Shown piece after piece: positions 42,610 through 52,121 of a DNA stretch of 64,000 bases. Origin of the DNA: Paraburkholderia caledonica NBRC 102488 (GTDB lineage Bacteria > Pseudomonadota > Gammaproteobacteria > Burkholderiales > Burkholderiaceae); the NCBI RefSeq assembly GCF_000685095.1, contig NZ_BAYE01000001.1, forward strand, positions 124,001 through 188,000, read 5' to 3'. How positions within the stretch are numbered: the stretch's first letter is position 1; each line of letters opens with the position of its first letter. The notes under the pieces were generated by a model. The model saw nothing but the letters and a program-made list of their open reading frames with translations, searched no databases and was not told the origin of the DNA. A program made the translations under genes and the position numbers.

Positions 42610-43380
42610 CTAAGCAGGCGCTTCTTTCAGCTTTTCCATCAGCATCAAGGCGTTGGGCACCGCCTCGCCGTGCGCGGTGTTGTCGAAAATACACCAGACG
42701 TCGGCTCCGGATTCCCGGGCTTGGACAATGCGCGCCGCGACCGCTTCGATGAAGGGCTCGTCGTAGGCCGAATAGTAGATACGAGGCGAGCCGTGCAAAC
42801 GGATGTACAGCGTGCGCGGATCGCCCACCGGTTCGGCGCCGGCGACTGGCGGTGGATGCGCGCGCACGCAGGCGACCCTGCCATCGATTAGCGTTTGCGC
42901 GGCTTCGTCGGTGAACCACGACGCATGACGCGGTTCGCAGACAACGCGCACGTTTGTGATGTCGCGCAGTAGCGCAAAGAAGTCGCATGCGACGGCTTTA
43001 TCGAATGCGAGGCTTGGAGGTAACTGCAGCAACAGGCAGGCCATTTTCTCGCCTAGCGGCGCGACTTCCGCGAGAAATGCGCCCATGGCGGCATCGGCGT
43101 CGCGCAACCTGAGTTCGTGCGAGACCGCCTTCGGAATCTTGACGGAAAACCGGAACGCTTCGGGTACGGTTTCAGCCCAGCGGGCGTATGTTTTCGGCTG
43201 ATGCGAGCGATAGAACGACGAGTTGATTTCCACAGCCGGGAACACCCGCGCATACCGCTCCAGATGGCTACCCTGCGTGGAAAATTGCGCCGCGACATTG
43301 GATGACAGCGCCCAGCCTGCACAGCCGATAAGTATCGGCGATGCGCTGGGAGGAGTCTCGCGATGCGTCGAATGAGTCAT
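42610..43380 (-). CDS. DUF72-family protein
   Basis: A 256-residue TIM-barrel protein of the DUF72 (YecE) family, recognised by ILIGCAGWALSS, YARVFPAVEINSSFYR, FRFSVKIPKAVSHE and WCIFDNTAHGEAVPNA. Its biochemical role is unknown. I chose the ATG at 43380; another in-frame ATG at 43410 adds ten residues, and neither has a strong ribosome site. It is not clearly linked to a neighbour: the serine hydrolase gene starts 281 bases downstream. Confidence 0.85.
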   Translation of the reverse strand: MTHSTHRETPPSASPILIGCAGWALSSNVAAQFSTQGSHLERYARVFPAVEINSSFYRSHQPKTYARWAETVPEAFRFSVKIPKAVSHELRLRDADAAMGAFLAEVAPLGEKMACLLLQLPPSLAFDKAVACDFFALLRDITNVRVVCEPRHASWFTDEAAQTLIDGRVACVRAHPPPVAGAEPVGDPRTLYIRLHGSPRIYYSAYDEPFIEAVAARIVQARESGADVWCIFDNTAHGEAVPNALMLMEKLKEAPA

Positions 43381-43457
43381 GCGTGTAGGCGCAGCAAAGT
43401 CTGGGCCCATGCGGCGCGGTGATGCCGCTGGGTTAGCAGCTAGATGGGATACCTACA

Positions 43458-43486
43458 GAAAAAAGGCCCGCGGGAAAGCGGGCCTT
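43458..43486 (-). terminator. Terminator downstream of guaA
   Basis: On the minus strand AAGGCCCGC and GCGGGCCTT form a nine-base stem followed by a T run. It lies about 140 bases after the guaA stop and probably ends the guaB-guaA transcript. Confidence 0.8.
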
Positions 43487-43626
43487 GCGAGATGCTGACG
43501 GCGGGAAGGCTGCGGGAGCAGCGTTCCCAGGAGACCTTTGACGTCGACGACGGCTTTGATCGGCTTCGGTCTTTTGCGTCGGTTAATGGACCGGAAGTGC
43601 TCGATCTGCACGCCGGTTGTTACCGC

Positions 43627-45210
43627 TTACTCCCACTCGATCGTCGCCGGCGGCTTGCCCGAGATGTCATACACCACCCGGTTGATCCCGCGCACTTCAT
43701 TGATGATGCGGTTCGACACATGGCCGAGGAGCTCATGCGGCAGATGCGCCCAATGCGCGGTCATGAAGTCCAGCGTCTGCACGGCGCGCAACGCGACCAC
43801 ATACTCGTAAGTGCGGCCGTCGCCCATTACGCCGACGCTCTTCACCGGCAGAAACACCGCGAACGCCTGGCTCGTCAGGTCGTACCAGGACTTGCCGGTT
43901 TCCTTGTCGATGAACGTGCGCAGCGTCTCGATGAAAATGGCGTCTGCACGACGCAGCAGGTCCGCGAAATCGCGCTTCACTTCGCCGAGAATCCGCACGC
44001 CCAAACCCGGGCCGGGGAACGGATGGCGATACACCATAGCCGGCGGCAGACCTAGCTTCACGCCGAGCTCGCGCACTTCGTCCTTGAACAGTTCGCGCAG
44101 CGGTTCGAGCAGCTTCAGGTTCAACGTCTCAGGCAGGCCGCCCACGTTGTGGTGGCTCTTGATAGTCTGCGTCGCCTTCTTGCCCTTGCCCGCCGATTCG
44201 ATCACGTCCGGATAGATCGTGCCTTGCGCGAGCCACTTCGCGTCGGTGAGCTTGCCGGCTTCCGTCTGGAACACCTCGACGAACTCCGCGCCAATGATCT
44301 TGCGCTTCGCTTCCGGGTCAGTCACGCCTTCCAGCTTGCGCAGGAACACGTCGCTTGCGTCGACATGGATCACCTTTACGCCCAGGTGATCCGCGAACGT
44401 AGCCATGACCTGCTCAGCTTCGTTCAGGCGCAAAAGGCCATGATCGACGAACACGCAAGTGAGCTGATCGCCGATCGCGCGGTGCAGCAGCGCCGCCGCC
44501 ACCGACGAATCCACGCCGCCCGACAAGCCCAGAATCACATGTTCGTTGCCGACCTGCTCGCGAATCTTCGCGACCGCTTCGTCGATATAGTGGCCCATTT
44601 CCCAGTCGGGGCGCGCGCCGCAAATCTGCAGCACGAAGCGCTCGAGCATCGCACGGCCTTGCACCGTGTGCGTGACTTCCGGATGCCATTGCAGGCCGTA
44701 GAAGCGGCGCGTCTCGTCGGCCATTGCGGCGATCGGGCACGATTCCGTCGACGCCATCAGCGCGAAGCCAGGCGGCATTTCGAGCACCTTGTCGCCGTGG
44801 CTCATCCACACCTTCAGCATGCCGTGACCTTCCGGCGTAGTGAAGTCGCTGATGCCCTCGAGCAGGCTCGTGTGATTGCGCGCGCGCACTTCGGCATAAC
44901 CGAACTCGCGCAAATGGCCGATGTCGACCTTGCCGCCCAGTTGCTCGGCCATGGCCTGCATGCCGTAGCAGATGCCGAGCACCGGCACTCCGAGTTCGAA
45001 CACTGCTTGCGGCACGCGCGGCGTGTCCGTTTCGGTGACCGAGCTCGGGCCGCCGGACAGGATCACGCCCTTCGGCGCGAAGTCGCGGATGAATGAAGCA
45101 TCGACGTCGTAAGGATGGATTTCCGAATACACGTTGGCTTCGCGAACGCGACGTGCAATCAGTTGTGTGACTTGCGAACCGAAGTCGAGGATCAGGATCT
45201 TGTCATGCAT
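43627..45210 (-). CDS. guaA: GMP synthase (glutamine-hydrolysing)
   Basis: A 527-residue enzyme converting XMP to GMP. The glutamine amidotransferase domain has C81 (GICYGMQ), H176 and E178 (QWHPEVT). The ATP-pyrophosphatase loop SGGVDSS is at 230-236, and the C-terminal dimerisation domain ends in PPATIEWE. The ATG at 45210 ([13 protein letters not shown]) matches the family; an upstream in-frame ATG adds six residues. guaB lies upstream on the same strand with a membrane-protein gene between them. Confidence 0.97.
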   Translation of the reverse strand: MHDKILILDFGSQVTQLIARRVREANVYSEIHPYDVDASFIRDFAPKGVILSGGPSSVTETDTPRVPQAVFELGVPVLGICYGMQAMAEQLGGKVDIGHLREFGYAEVRARNHTSLLEGISDFTTPEGHGMLKVWMSHGDKVLEMPPGFALMASTESCPIAAMADETRRFYGLQWHPEVTHTVQGRAMLERFVLQICGARPDWEMGHYIDEAVAKIREQVGNEHVILGLSGGVDSSVAAALLHRAIGDQLTCVFVDHGLLRLNEAEQVMATFADHLGVKVIHVDASDVFLRKLEGVTDPEAKRKIIGAEFVEVFQTEAGKLTDAKWLAQGTIYPDVIESAGKGKKATQTIKSHHNVGGLPETLNLKLLEPLRELFKDEVRELGVKLGLPPAMVYRHPFPGPGLGVRILGEVKRDFADLLRRADAIFIETLRTFIDKETGKSWYDLTSQAFAVFLPVKSVGVMGDGRTYEYVVALRAVQTLDFMTAHWAHLPHELLGHVSNRIINEVRGINRVVYDISGKPPATIEWE

Positions 45211-45431
45211 GGCAGCGGACGGAGTCAAAAGTGAGCGGATACGGAATGCCGCGCACGAAGCGCGGCGTTGAATTCAAAGCGGTCCACGCAGACATGCGGG
45301 TCCGCGGATGCGATGGCGAAACGCGATGATGAAGCCTGTGTGCGCCTGGTCCGCCACTGCTGCAGAGAGCTGCCTGTAGCGCGCGCGTACGGATTGCGGT
45401 TGCTTCGGCGAATGCAGTGGCGCGCGGCGCG

Positions 45432-46262
45432 TCAACCATGAAACGGGGGCCGGGGCGCATTGGGCGCATCGGCAGCGGCATTGCGGGCCTCGTCGCGAGC
45501 GGCAGCAGCTTGCGCCCGTGCAGCGCGTTCGGATGCGCTCAGGCCGGGCTCGTCGACCGCCGGATGCAACGGCGCGGTAGAGGCCGGACCGACCGGCCGC
45601 GTGTCCGGAGCAGCAGGCACGGCCGTCGCAGGCACGACCGTCGCAGCAGGCATAGCCGGCTCGACGAGCGGCTCCGCGCGATACACCGGGAAGCCCGCCG
45701 TAGCAGGCACCACGGGCTCGCGCCGGCCGTCCGTGCTTGCAGTACTAGTTGCAGTGTTGATTGCCGCTTCGTTCGCCGCCCTGTTTGCCGCGTTTTTGGC
45801 GGCGTCTTTCGCGGCCTGCTTTTCCGCACGCTCCGCGGCAGTGGCTTCAGCGGCGCGCAACTTCGCGCGCCGCCGCACCGCGCCCGACAACCGCACGCCG
45901 CCCAGACCCAGCACCAGCAACACCACACCCGTGAGCACCGCGACGATCTGCCCGAAGCCGGTCAGCGCCGGCGTATGCAAACCGAGCAGCCAAACCAGCA
46001 TCAGCACGCCGGTCAACCAGTTCACGTGGCCGACAGCCCTTGCAACCGAAGACGTCAGCCCGCCGTCGATCGACGCATGCAACGCGAGCCACGCGAGCCC
46101 GATCAACGCAATGCCAAACGCCTGGCCGACCAGCGCCGGCTGCGTTTGCACCAGCAGCAGCGCGTTGTACAACGAAGTCCACGGCGTCAGCAGGAACAGC
46201 AGGCCGAACGCGAGCAGCAACAACGCGTCGACGATCAGTACAGCGCGCAGCAATGGCTTCAT
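45432..46262 (-). CDS. Membrane protein with Ala/Pro-rich cytoplasmic tail, between guaB and guaA
   Basis: A 276-residue protein. Residues 1-130 contain four hydrophobic helices (first LRAVLIVDALLLLAFGLLFL). The remainder is a highly charged, alanine-rich segment (about 130-170, likely helical or coiled) and a proline/alanine-rich tail that is probably disordered. It is six bases after guaB, so it is co-transcribed with the guanine nucleotide genes. I do not recognise a function. Confidence 0.75.
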   Translation of the reverse strand: MKPLLRAVLIVDALLLLAFGLLFLLTPWTSLYNALLLVQTQPALVGQAFGIALIGLAWLALHASIDGGLTSSVARAVGHVNWLTGVLMLVWLLGLHTPALTGFGQIVAVLTGVVLLVLGLGGVRLSGAVRRRAKLRAAEATAAERAEKQAAKDAAKNAANRAANEAAINTATSTASTDGRREPVVPATAGFPVYRAEPLVEPAMPAATVVPATAVPAAPDTRPVGPASTAPLHPAVDEPGLSASERAARAQAAAARDEARNAAADAPNAPRPPFHG

Positions 46263-46268
46263 TGGCGT

Positions 46269-47729
46269 TTAGTCCACGTGGTAGTTGGGCGCTTCCTTGG
46301 TGATTTGCACGTCGTGCACATGCGACTCGCGCAAGCCCGCGCCCGTGATCTGCACGAACTCGGCCTTGTCGTTCATCTCGGCAATCGTGCGGCAACCGCA
46401 GTAGCCCATGCTGGCACGCACGCCGCCGATCAGCTGGAACAGGATCGCGTTGACCGAGCCCTTGTAGGCGACGCGGCCTTCGATACCTTCCGGCACCAGC
46501 TTGTCGATGTTTGCCGAGTTGTCCTGGAAGTAGCGGTCCGCCGCGCCGTCCTTCATCGCGCCGACCGAACCCATGCCACGGTAGGACTTGTACTGGCGGC
46601 CCTGATACAGGAACACGTCGCCCGGTGCTTCTTCGGTGCCGGCGAACATGCTGCCCATCATCACGGCATTTGCGCCCGCTGCGAGCGCCTTGCTGACGTC
46701 GCCCGAAAAACGCACGCCGCCGTCTGCGATAACCGGCACGCCGGTGCCCTTCAGCGCTTCGGACACGTTCGAGATCGCCGTGACCTGCGGCACCCCGACG
46801 CCCGCGACGATCCGCGTCGTGCAGATCGAGCCTGGGCCGATACCGACCTTCACGCCGTCTGCGCCGTATTCGACGAGCGCCTTGGCTGCCGCCGCGGTGG
46901 CGATGTTGCCGCCGATCACCTCGACGTGCGGGAAGTTCTGCTTGACCCAGCGCACGCGCTCGAGCACGCCCTTGCTGTGACCGTGCGCGGTGTCGACGAC
47001 GATCACATCTACGCCCGCCTGAACCAGCAGTTCGACGCGCTCTTCGTTGTCCGCGCCGACGCCGACCGCCGCGCCCGCGCGCAACTTGCCGTGTTCGTCT
47101 TTACAGGCGTCCGGGTGCTCGGTCTGCTTGGTGATGTCTTTCACCGTCATCAGGCCGCGCAGTTCGAATGCGTCGTTGATGACCAACACGCGCTCCAGCC
47201 GGTGGCTGTGCATCAGCGCCTTGGCCTCGGCGAGCGAGGTGCCTTCCTTGACGGTCACGAGCCGCTCACGCGGCGTCATGATGTTGCGCACCGGCTCGTC
47301 CAGACGCTCTTCGAAGCGCAGGTCGCGATTGGTGACGATGCCGATCAGTTGCGCGCCTTCCACGACCGGGAAACCGGAGATGCCATGCTGTTGCGACAGT
47401 GCAATGACGTCGCGCACCTTCATTTGCGGCGGCACCGTGATCGGATCGCGGACGACGCCCGACTCGAAGCGCTTGACCTTGGCCACTTCACGCGCCTGCT
47501 CGGCCGCCGTGAGGTTCTTGTGGATGATGCCGACTCCGCCCATTTGCGCCATGGCGATAGCGAGGCGGGCTTCGGTGACCGTGTCCATAGCTGCGGACAC
47601 GAGCGGCATATTCAGGGAAATATTGCGGGTCAGCCGGGTCTTGAGGCTGGTGTCGCGCGGCAGAACATCGGAGAAGGCCGGGACGAGGAGCACGTCATCG
47701 AACGTGAGTGCTGTTTGGATCAGACGCAT
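46269..47729 (-). CDS. guaB: Inosine-5'-monophosphate dehydrogenase
   Basis: A 486-residue enzyme oxidising IMP to XMP, the committed step to GMP. The catalytic barrel is interrupted by two CBS domains (about 92-205). The active-site loop [15 protein letters not shown] contains catalytic C303, and the flap region has [11 protein letters not shown]. The length is normal. It is the first gene of the guaB-membrane protein-guaA set. Confidence 0.97.
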   Translation of the reverse strand: MRLIQTALTFDDVLLVPAFSDVLPRDTSLKTRLTRNISLNMPLVSAAMDTVTEARLAIAMAQMGGVGIIHKNLTAAEQAREVAKVKRFESGVVRDPITVPPQMKVRDVIALSQQHGISGFPVVEGAQLIGIVTNRDLRFEERLDEPVRNIMTPRERLVTVKEGTSLAEAKALMHSHRLERVLVINDAFELRGLMTVKDITKQTEHPDACKDEHGKLRAGAAVGVGADNEERVELLVQAGVDVIVVDTAHGHSKGVLERVRWVKQNFPHVEVIGGNIATAAAAKALVEYGADGVKVGIGPGSICTTRIVAGVGVPQVTAISNVSEALKGTGVPVIADGGVRFSGDVSKALAAGANAVMMGSMFAGTEEAPGDVFLYQGRQYKSYRGMGSVGAMKDGAADRYFQDNSANIDKLVPEGIEGRVAYKGSVNAILFQLIGGVRASMGYCGCRTIAEMNDKAEFVQITGAGLRESHVHDVQITKEAPNYHVD

Positions 47730-47974
47730 GGCAAATCCTATAGGCGCAAAAGCGAATTATACGCGATACCTCCCCGCTTTTCACTGCGCGAACAGCAGCT
47801 TAGCGAATTTCGGGGGCTTTTTTTCGTGGCTTCGTGCCCGCTATTTCGCTTCGTCTTTCGCCTCGGGTTCGATCGCGTTTCGTTTGCTCGCCTCGAATGC
47901 AGAATCAAACAAGACGCGCGCGGCGCCCAACGGCTAATCTGCGGACCATCCCGGTTTTCTTGCAGGAGTAGTCG

Positions 47975-48952
47975 ATGCAGCGCGGTGTCGCATATGGAGT
48001 GATAGCTGGAGCCTTGTGGGGCATGGTTTTTCTGGTCCCGCGGGTGCTGCCGGACTTTTCACCGCTTCTGCTGTCCGCCGGCCGGTACACCATGTACGGC
48101 GTCGTCTCGCTGGCAGCGGCGCTGCCAATGGCGCGCTCGCTCGTCAAACGCCTGACTCGGGAGGACCTGGTCGCGCTCGTCAAGCTCGCGCTGGCTGGCA
48201 ATCTGCTGTATTACCTGCTGCTGACTGCCGCTGTGCATCTGGTCGGCATTGCGCCGGCGTCGCTGATTGTCGGCGTGCTGCCCGTCACGGTGACGCTCAT
48301 GGGCCGCGGCGACCACGGCGCGGTGCCGCTCTCCCGCCTCGGCTGGCCGCTCGCGATGGTGATGGCCGGCATCGCCTGCATCAATATCGACGTCTTCACG
48401 GTCGCCGAAGGCACGCCGGTCAGCGCTCTCACCAAAGTGCTCGGACTCGCCTGCGCGGTCGGGGCGCTCGGCTGCTGGACATGGTTCGCGGTCGAAAACG
48501 CTCGCTACCTTCAGCGGCAGACGCGTTTCAGCGGCAACGAGTGGTCCGTGTTGTGGGGCGTGGTGACGGGCATGCTCGGCGCCGCGCTCTGGCTTGCGGC
48601 CGCCGCGCTGCCGCCGGGCGGCCCGCAAGGCGAACTTGCGTCAGGCCGCTGGCACAGCTTCTGGATGCTCAACCTCGGTCTCGCGATTGGCGCGTCGTGG
48701 CTCGGCAACGGGCTGTGGAACGCGGCGTCGAAGCGGCTGCCCCTCACGCTTTCCGGCCAGTTGATCGTATTCGAAACGCTGTTCGCACTGCTCTACGCGT
48801 TCATTTACGACGAACGGCTGCCGCGGCCGCTGGAGATCGCCGCGATCCTGTTACTGGTGGCGGGCGTGTGCTGGTCTGTGCGTCAACATGCGGATGACGA
48901 TTCCGGGGGCGCCACGCCTATCGGGGAAAAGGCGCACGGCTCGGCGCCCTGA
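47975..48952 (+). CDS. EamA/DMT-family transporter
   Basis: A 325-residue inner-membrane protein with about ten helices, in the drug/metabolite transporter superfamily (two EamA-like halves, starting GVIAGALWGMVFLVPRVLP). It probably exports or exchanges small metabolites, but the substrate cannot be read from sequence. It diverges from guaB. The tail after about residue 300 is hydrophilic. A GC-rich stem with seven T at about 47790-47825 precedes it and may be a leader structure. Confidence 0.85.
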   Translation: MQRGVAYGVIAGALWGMVFLVPRVLPDFSPLLLSAGRYTMYGVVSLAAALPMARSLVKRLTREDLVALVKLALAGNLLYYLLLTAAVHLVGIAPASLIVGVLPVTVTLMGRGDHGAVPLSRLGWPLAMVMAGIACINIDVFTVAEGTPVSALTKVLGLACAVGALGCWTWFAVENARYLQRQTRFSGNEWSVLWGVVTGMLGAALWLAAAALPPGGPQGELASGRWHSFWMLNLGLAIGASWLGNGLWNAASKRLPLTLSGQLIVFETLFALLYAFIYDERLPRPLEIAAILLLVAGVCWSVRQHADDDSGGATPIGEKAHGSAP

Positions 48953-48980
48953 AGTGGGCTGTGTGCCTGCGATCCGGCGC

Positions 48981-49313
48981 CTACCGCGAATCCCTGTTCT
49001 GCCAGCGGCGCCCTTCAATGGAGCCCGCCTTTCGGGTTTTTTCGACGCGGCGTTGGCGAGAAACCTTCGGGTCCACCAGCAGCGGCCGGTAGATCTCGAC
49101 GCGGTCGTGATCGGCCAGCGCCGTATCGAGTGGCTTGAGCTTGCCGAACACGCCGGCCTTCTGCGTGCTCAGATCGATCTGAGGATAACGCTGCAAGATG
49201 CCGCTCGCCTCGATTGCCTGCATGAGTGTGGCGCCCGCGGGCAGTTCGACGTCGATCAGCACCTGCTCGGTGGCGAGCGCATAACAGACCTGAACGGACA
49301 GACGTTCGCTCAT
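48981..49313 (-). CDS. rnfH: RnfH-family ubiquitin-like protein
   Basis: A 110-residue RnfH-family protein with a beta-grasp fold (LSVQVCYALATEQVLIDVELP; QIDLSTQKAGVFGKLKPLDT; DRVEIYRPLLVDPK). It usually sits beside ratA, as here, where its ATG overlaps the ratA stop by four bases. The molecular role remains unclear. The tail is basic (SRQRRVEKTRKAG). Confidence 0.9.
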   Translation of the reverse strand: MSERLSVQVCYALATEQVLIDVELPAGATLMQAIEASGILQRYPQIDLSTQKAGVFGKLKPLDTALADHDRVEIYRPLLVDPKVSRQRRVEKTRKAGSIEGRRWQNRDSR

Positions 49314-49747
49314 GCCTTGCCGTAGCGCTGATCGGCGCGCTTCACGAACGATTCGACGAAAGTATTGGCGATGTGATTGAACACCGGCCCAATGATCTTC
49401 TCGAGAATGATGTTGGTGAATTCGTAGTGCAGCGCGAATTCGATCTTGCAGGCGTCCGCGCGCAACGGCGTGAAGCGCCAGAAACCGGTGAATTTGCGGA
49501 ACGGGCCGTCAGCGAACTCCATGTCGATACGCGTGGGCCGCTCCATGTTGTTGCGCGTGGCAAAGTGCTGCTTGATACCCTTGAAGTTGATGTCGATCTT
49601 CGCCTCCATGCTGGTGTCGTCCCGATGGCGGACCTCCACTCCTCCGCACCAGGGCAGGAAGTTGGGGTAATCGGCGACGTCGGTGACGAGGTCGAACATC
49701 TGTTCCGCCGAATGGCGGATCAACACGGTTTTTTGGACATCTGCCAT
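49310..49747 (-). CDS. ratA: RatA/Coq10-like START-domain protein
   Basis: A 145-residue START/SRPBCC protein (VLIRHSAEQMFDLVTDVADY, PNFLPWCGGVEV). The family includes E. coli RatA, reported to hinder 70S ribosome assembly, and Coq10-type quinone-binding proteins. Divergent from smpB and coupled to rnfH, it shows the ratA-rnfH/smpB layout common to many proteobacteria. A toxin label is not secure. Confidence 0.9.
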   Translation of the reverse strand: MADVQKTVLIRHSAEQMFDLVTDVADYPNFLPWCGGVEVRHRDDTSMEAKIDINFKGIKQHFATRNNMERPTRIDMEFADGPFRKFTGFWRFTPLRADACKIEFALHYEFTNIILEKIIGPVFNHIANTFVESFVKRADQRYGKA

Positions 49748-49847
49748 AAATTGAACAGCGCGCGGCGAGGGTGGACGAGCGTGGCGGGCTTTCCTTGCCC
49801 CGCTTTGCTAAAATCGTGATTTTAAACGAGTTGGGCACTTTCCATTC

Positions 49848-50294
49848 ATGAGCATTATCGACAACAGAAAAGCCTTCTACGACTATTCGGTCGAAGAACG
49901 CTACGAAGCAGGGCTCGTGCTCGAAGGATGGGAGGTCAAGGCCTTGCGCGCCGGCCGTGGGCAGATCAAGGAAGGTTACGTCGTGATCCGTAACAACGAA
50001 CTGTTCCTGATCGGCACGCATATCAGCCCGCTGCCCGAGGCCTCGACCCACATCACGCCCGATCCGGTCCGCACGCGCAAACTCCTCCTGCATAGCGAGG
50101 AAATCAGCAAACTGATCGGCAAGGTCGAGCAGCGCGGCTATACGCTCGTGCCGCTGAACTTCCATTACAAGGGCGGCCGCGTCAAATGCGAAATCGGTCT
50201 CGCCAAGGGCAAGAAGCAGCACGACAAGCGCGAAACCGAGAAAAAGCGCGATTGGGAGCGCGAAAAGGCGCGTCTGATGCGCTCGCCGGGCTGA
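49848..50294 (+). CDS. smpB: SsrA-binding protein SmpB
   Basis: A 148-residue SmpB that binds tmRNA and brings it to stalled ribosomes. The start [20 protein letters not shown], then [19 protein letters not shown] and [18 protein letters not shown], are diagnostic. The basic C-terminal tail ([20 protein letters not shown]) is expected to enter the mRNA channel. The tmRNA gene itself is not in this window. A bidirectional terminator lies about 115 bases downstream. Confidence 0.97.
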   Translation: MSIIDNRKAFYDYSVEERYEAGLVLEGWEVKALRAGRGQIKEGYVVIRNNELFLIGTHISPLPEASTHITPDPVRTRKLLLHSEEISKLIGKVEQRGYTLVPLNFHYKGGRVKCEIGLAKGKKQHDKRETEKKRDWEREKARLMRSPG

Positions 50295-50407
50295 GCTCTT
50301 GCACGGTCTGCGTCGTTCGCTTTACGCGACGCGAAAGAACTATCGCGCGGATATGCCGCATCTTACCCCCGAGGCCGCCGCATCTTTTTTCACCTGATCT
50401 AACAAAA

Positions 50408-50438
50408 ATGGCCCGCACTGATGCGGGCCATTGTTTTT
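50408..50438. terminator. Bidirectional terminator between smpB and SPFH gene
   Basis: ATGGCCCGC and GCGGGCCAT form a nine-base stem with loop ACTGAT. TGTTTTT follows on the plus strand and TTTTTGTT on the minus strand, so it can stop both convergent transcripts. Confidence 0.85.
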
Positions 50439-50496
50439 GCTATGCCATGATCGGAAGGCGCTCACGGCCGACTCGCCCATGCGTCGCTCGGCCCGC

Positions 50497-51429
50497 TCAG
50501 CGCGCGTCCGCCACACCCTTGCCTTTATTCACGATGGCGAGCGCCGACGCGATCATCGAACTCATGTCCGACAGATTGCCCGGCACGATCAACGTGGTTC
50601 CCTGCTTCGCCAGATTGCCGAACGCGTTCACGTATTGCTCGGCGACCTTCAGGTTCACCGCCTCCATGCCGCCGTTCGACTGAATCGCAGCGGCAATCTT
50701 CTGAATGGCCTGCGAATTTGCGTCCGCAACGGCAAGAATCGCCGCGGCCTGACCTTGCGCCTGGTTGATCGCCGCCTGCCGCTCGCCTTCCGATTTCTGG
50801 ATCGCCGCTTCGCGCCCGCCCGATGCGATATTGATCTGCTCCTGCTTGCGCCCTTCGGACGCCGCGATCAGCGCGCGCTTCTCACGCTCGGCGGTGATCT
50901 GCGCCTGCATCGCGTGAAGAATTTCCTTTGGCGGCGTCAGATCTTTAATCTCGTAGCGTAAGACCTTGACGCCCCAGTTGGCCGCCGCTTCGTCGAGCGC
51001 GGAAACAATGCTGTGATTGATGAAATCGCGCTCCTCGAAAGTCTTGTCGAGTTCGAGCTTGCCGATCACCGAGCGCAGCGTGGTCTGCGATAACTGCGTG
51101 ATCGCAAACACGAAGTTGCTCGACCCATACGACGCCTTCATCGGATCCGTGACCTGGAAATACAGCACGCCATCTACCTGCAACTGCGTATTGTCGCGCG
51201 TGATACAGACCTGGCTCGGCACTTCGAGCGGGATCTCCTTGAGAATGTGCTTGTACGCGATCCGGTCGACGAAAGGAAACACGAAGCTCAAACCCGGCGT
51301 CAACGTGCTGTGATAGCGGCCAAGGCGCTCGAGCACCCACGCGTGCTGCTGCGGCACGATCTTGATGGTCTGCGCCGCCAGCACGATCACGATGACCAGG
51401 AACACCGCCCCGATGATGGTCGAATCCAT
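50497..51429 (-). CDS. SPFH/band 7 (stomatin-like, QmcA-type) protein
   Basis: A 310-residue membrane protein: one N-terminal anchor (IIGAVFLVIVIVLAAQTIKI), then an SPFH domain (VPQQHAWVLERLGRYHSTLT to about 190), then a glutamine/alanine-rich coiled-coil (QINIASGGREAAIQKSEGER). Such paraslipins scaffold membrane domains and are almost always paired with NfeD, encoded 60 bases upstream. It likely has a membrane quality-control role. Confidence 0.92.
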   Translation of the reverse strand: MDSTIIGAVFLVIVIVLAAQTIKIVPQQHAWVLERLGRYHSTLTPGLSFVFPFVDRIAYKHILKEIPLEVPSQVCITRDNTQLQVDGVLYFQVTDPMKASYGSSNFVFAITQLSQTTLRSVIGKLELDKTFEERDFINHSIVSALDEAAANWGVKVLRYEIKDLTPPKEILHAMQAQITAEREKRALIAASEGRKQEQINIASGGREAAIQKSEGERQAAINQAQGQAAAILAVADANSQAIQKIAAAIQSNGGMEAVNLKVAEQYVNAFGNLAKQGTTLIVPGNLSDMSSMIASALAIVNKGKGVADAR

Positions 51430-51488
51430 ATCTGCACTCCCGAACCGTTAGTTGGTTTAATTAATTGCTGCGAGCCTACCGGTCAACG

Positions 51489-51944
51489 TCAAAGATGCGC
51501 CGCATTGGGCCGTGCGTGCTGCGCCGCGGCCACCACGAGGCAACTGCCGCGCAACTCTTTGATCTCGTAAATGCGCGCATCGTCCGGCTCTCCGGGCGCG
51601 AGTTCGATATCCCATTCCGCGCCGCGATAGCTCACTCGCGCACGACGCTCGTGCCATGCCGGCACGCTCACCGTCTGACCAATGTCGAGATTGACGTCCG
51701 GATTCCTGGACGCCTCCTTGCGCGTTCTGCGGCCGAAACGCGAACGCTTCAGCACGAGCACCGCGGCGAGCGCGACGATCGCGGCGACCGCGAACTGCAT
51801 GTCTGCTGCAGCGCCCGCGATATGCGCGATGGCCGCAGCGACGCAACCGAGCGCGATCATCAGCAAATAGAAAGTGCCGCTGAGCAACTCCAGCACGACC
51901 AGCACACCGGCCCCGACCCACCAGAACAGTCCACCTGGCGCCAC
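51489..51944 (-). CDS. NfeD-family membrane protein
   Basis: A 151-residue short NfeD: two or three N-terminal hydrophobic helices (LFWWVGAGVLVVLELLSGTF) and a C-terminal OB-fold domain (DIGQTVSVPAWHERRARVSY). I place the start at the GTG at 51944, which has GGAGG five bases upstream. A GTG at 51968 would extend it into the ppsA terminator stem. It partners the SPFH protein encoded next, and the pair is probably one transcript. Confidence 0.85.
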   Translation of the reverse strand: MAPGGLFWWVGAGVLVVLELLSGTFYLLMIALGCVAAAIAHIAGAAADMQFAVAAIVALAAVLVLKRSRFGRRTRKEASRNPDVNLDIGQTVSVPAWHERRARVSYRGAEWDIELAPGEPDDARIYEIKELRGSCLVVAAAQHARPNAAHL

Positions 51945-51954
51945 GTCGACCTCC

Positions 51955-51987
51955 ACAAAACAAAACACCCCGGATCTACCGGGGTGT
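51955..51987 (-). terminator. Terminator between ppsA and nfeD
   Basis: On the minus strand ACACCCCGG and CCGGGGTGT form a nine-base stem with a five-base loop, followed by TTTGTTTTG. It lies about 135 bases after the ppsA stop and just before the nfeD ribosome site. Confidence 0.8.
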
Positions 51988-52121
51988 TTATAGCACGAAG
52001 CGGATGCGGATTACCGGCATCGAACGTGCGGTTGAGCCTGCCTTCGCTATGCCTTCGCTGTGCGTTTGATCCGCCGCGCCTTTCGTCATGCGTGCCGCTT
52101 ACGACGCGGCACGCGCAACGC

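Noticed and set aside
47790..47830. Stem with a run of seven T upstream of the EamA gene
   Set aside because: The outer stem is short and the loop very long, and no plus-strand gene precedes it; too weak to call a terminator or attenuator.
45417..48002. Plus-strand frame of 861 codons
   Set aside because: It runs antisense across guaB and the membrane-protein gene, with His/Arg-rich composition; a shadow.
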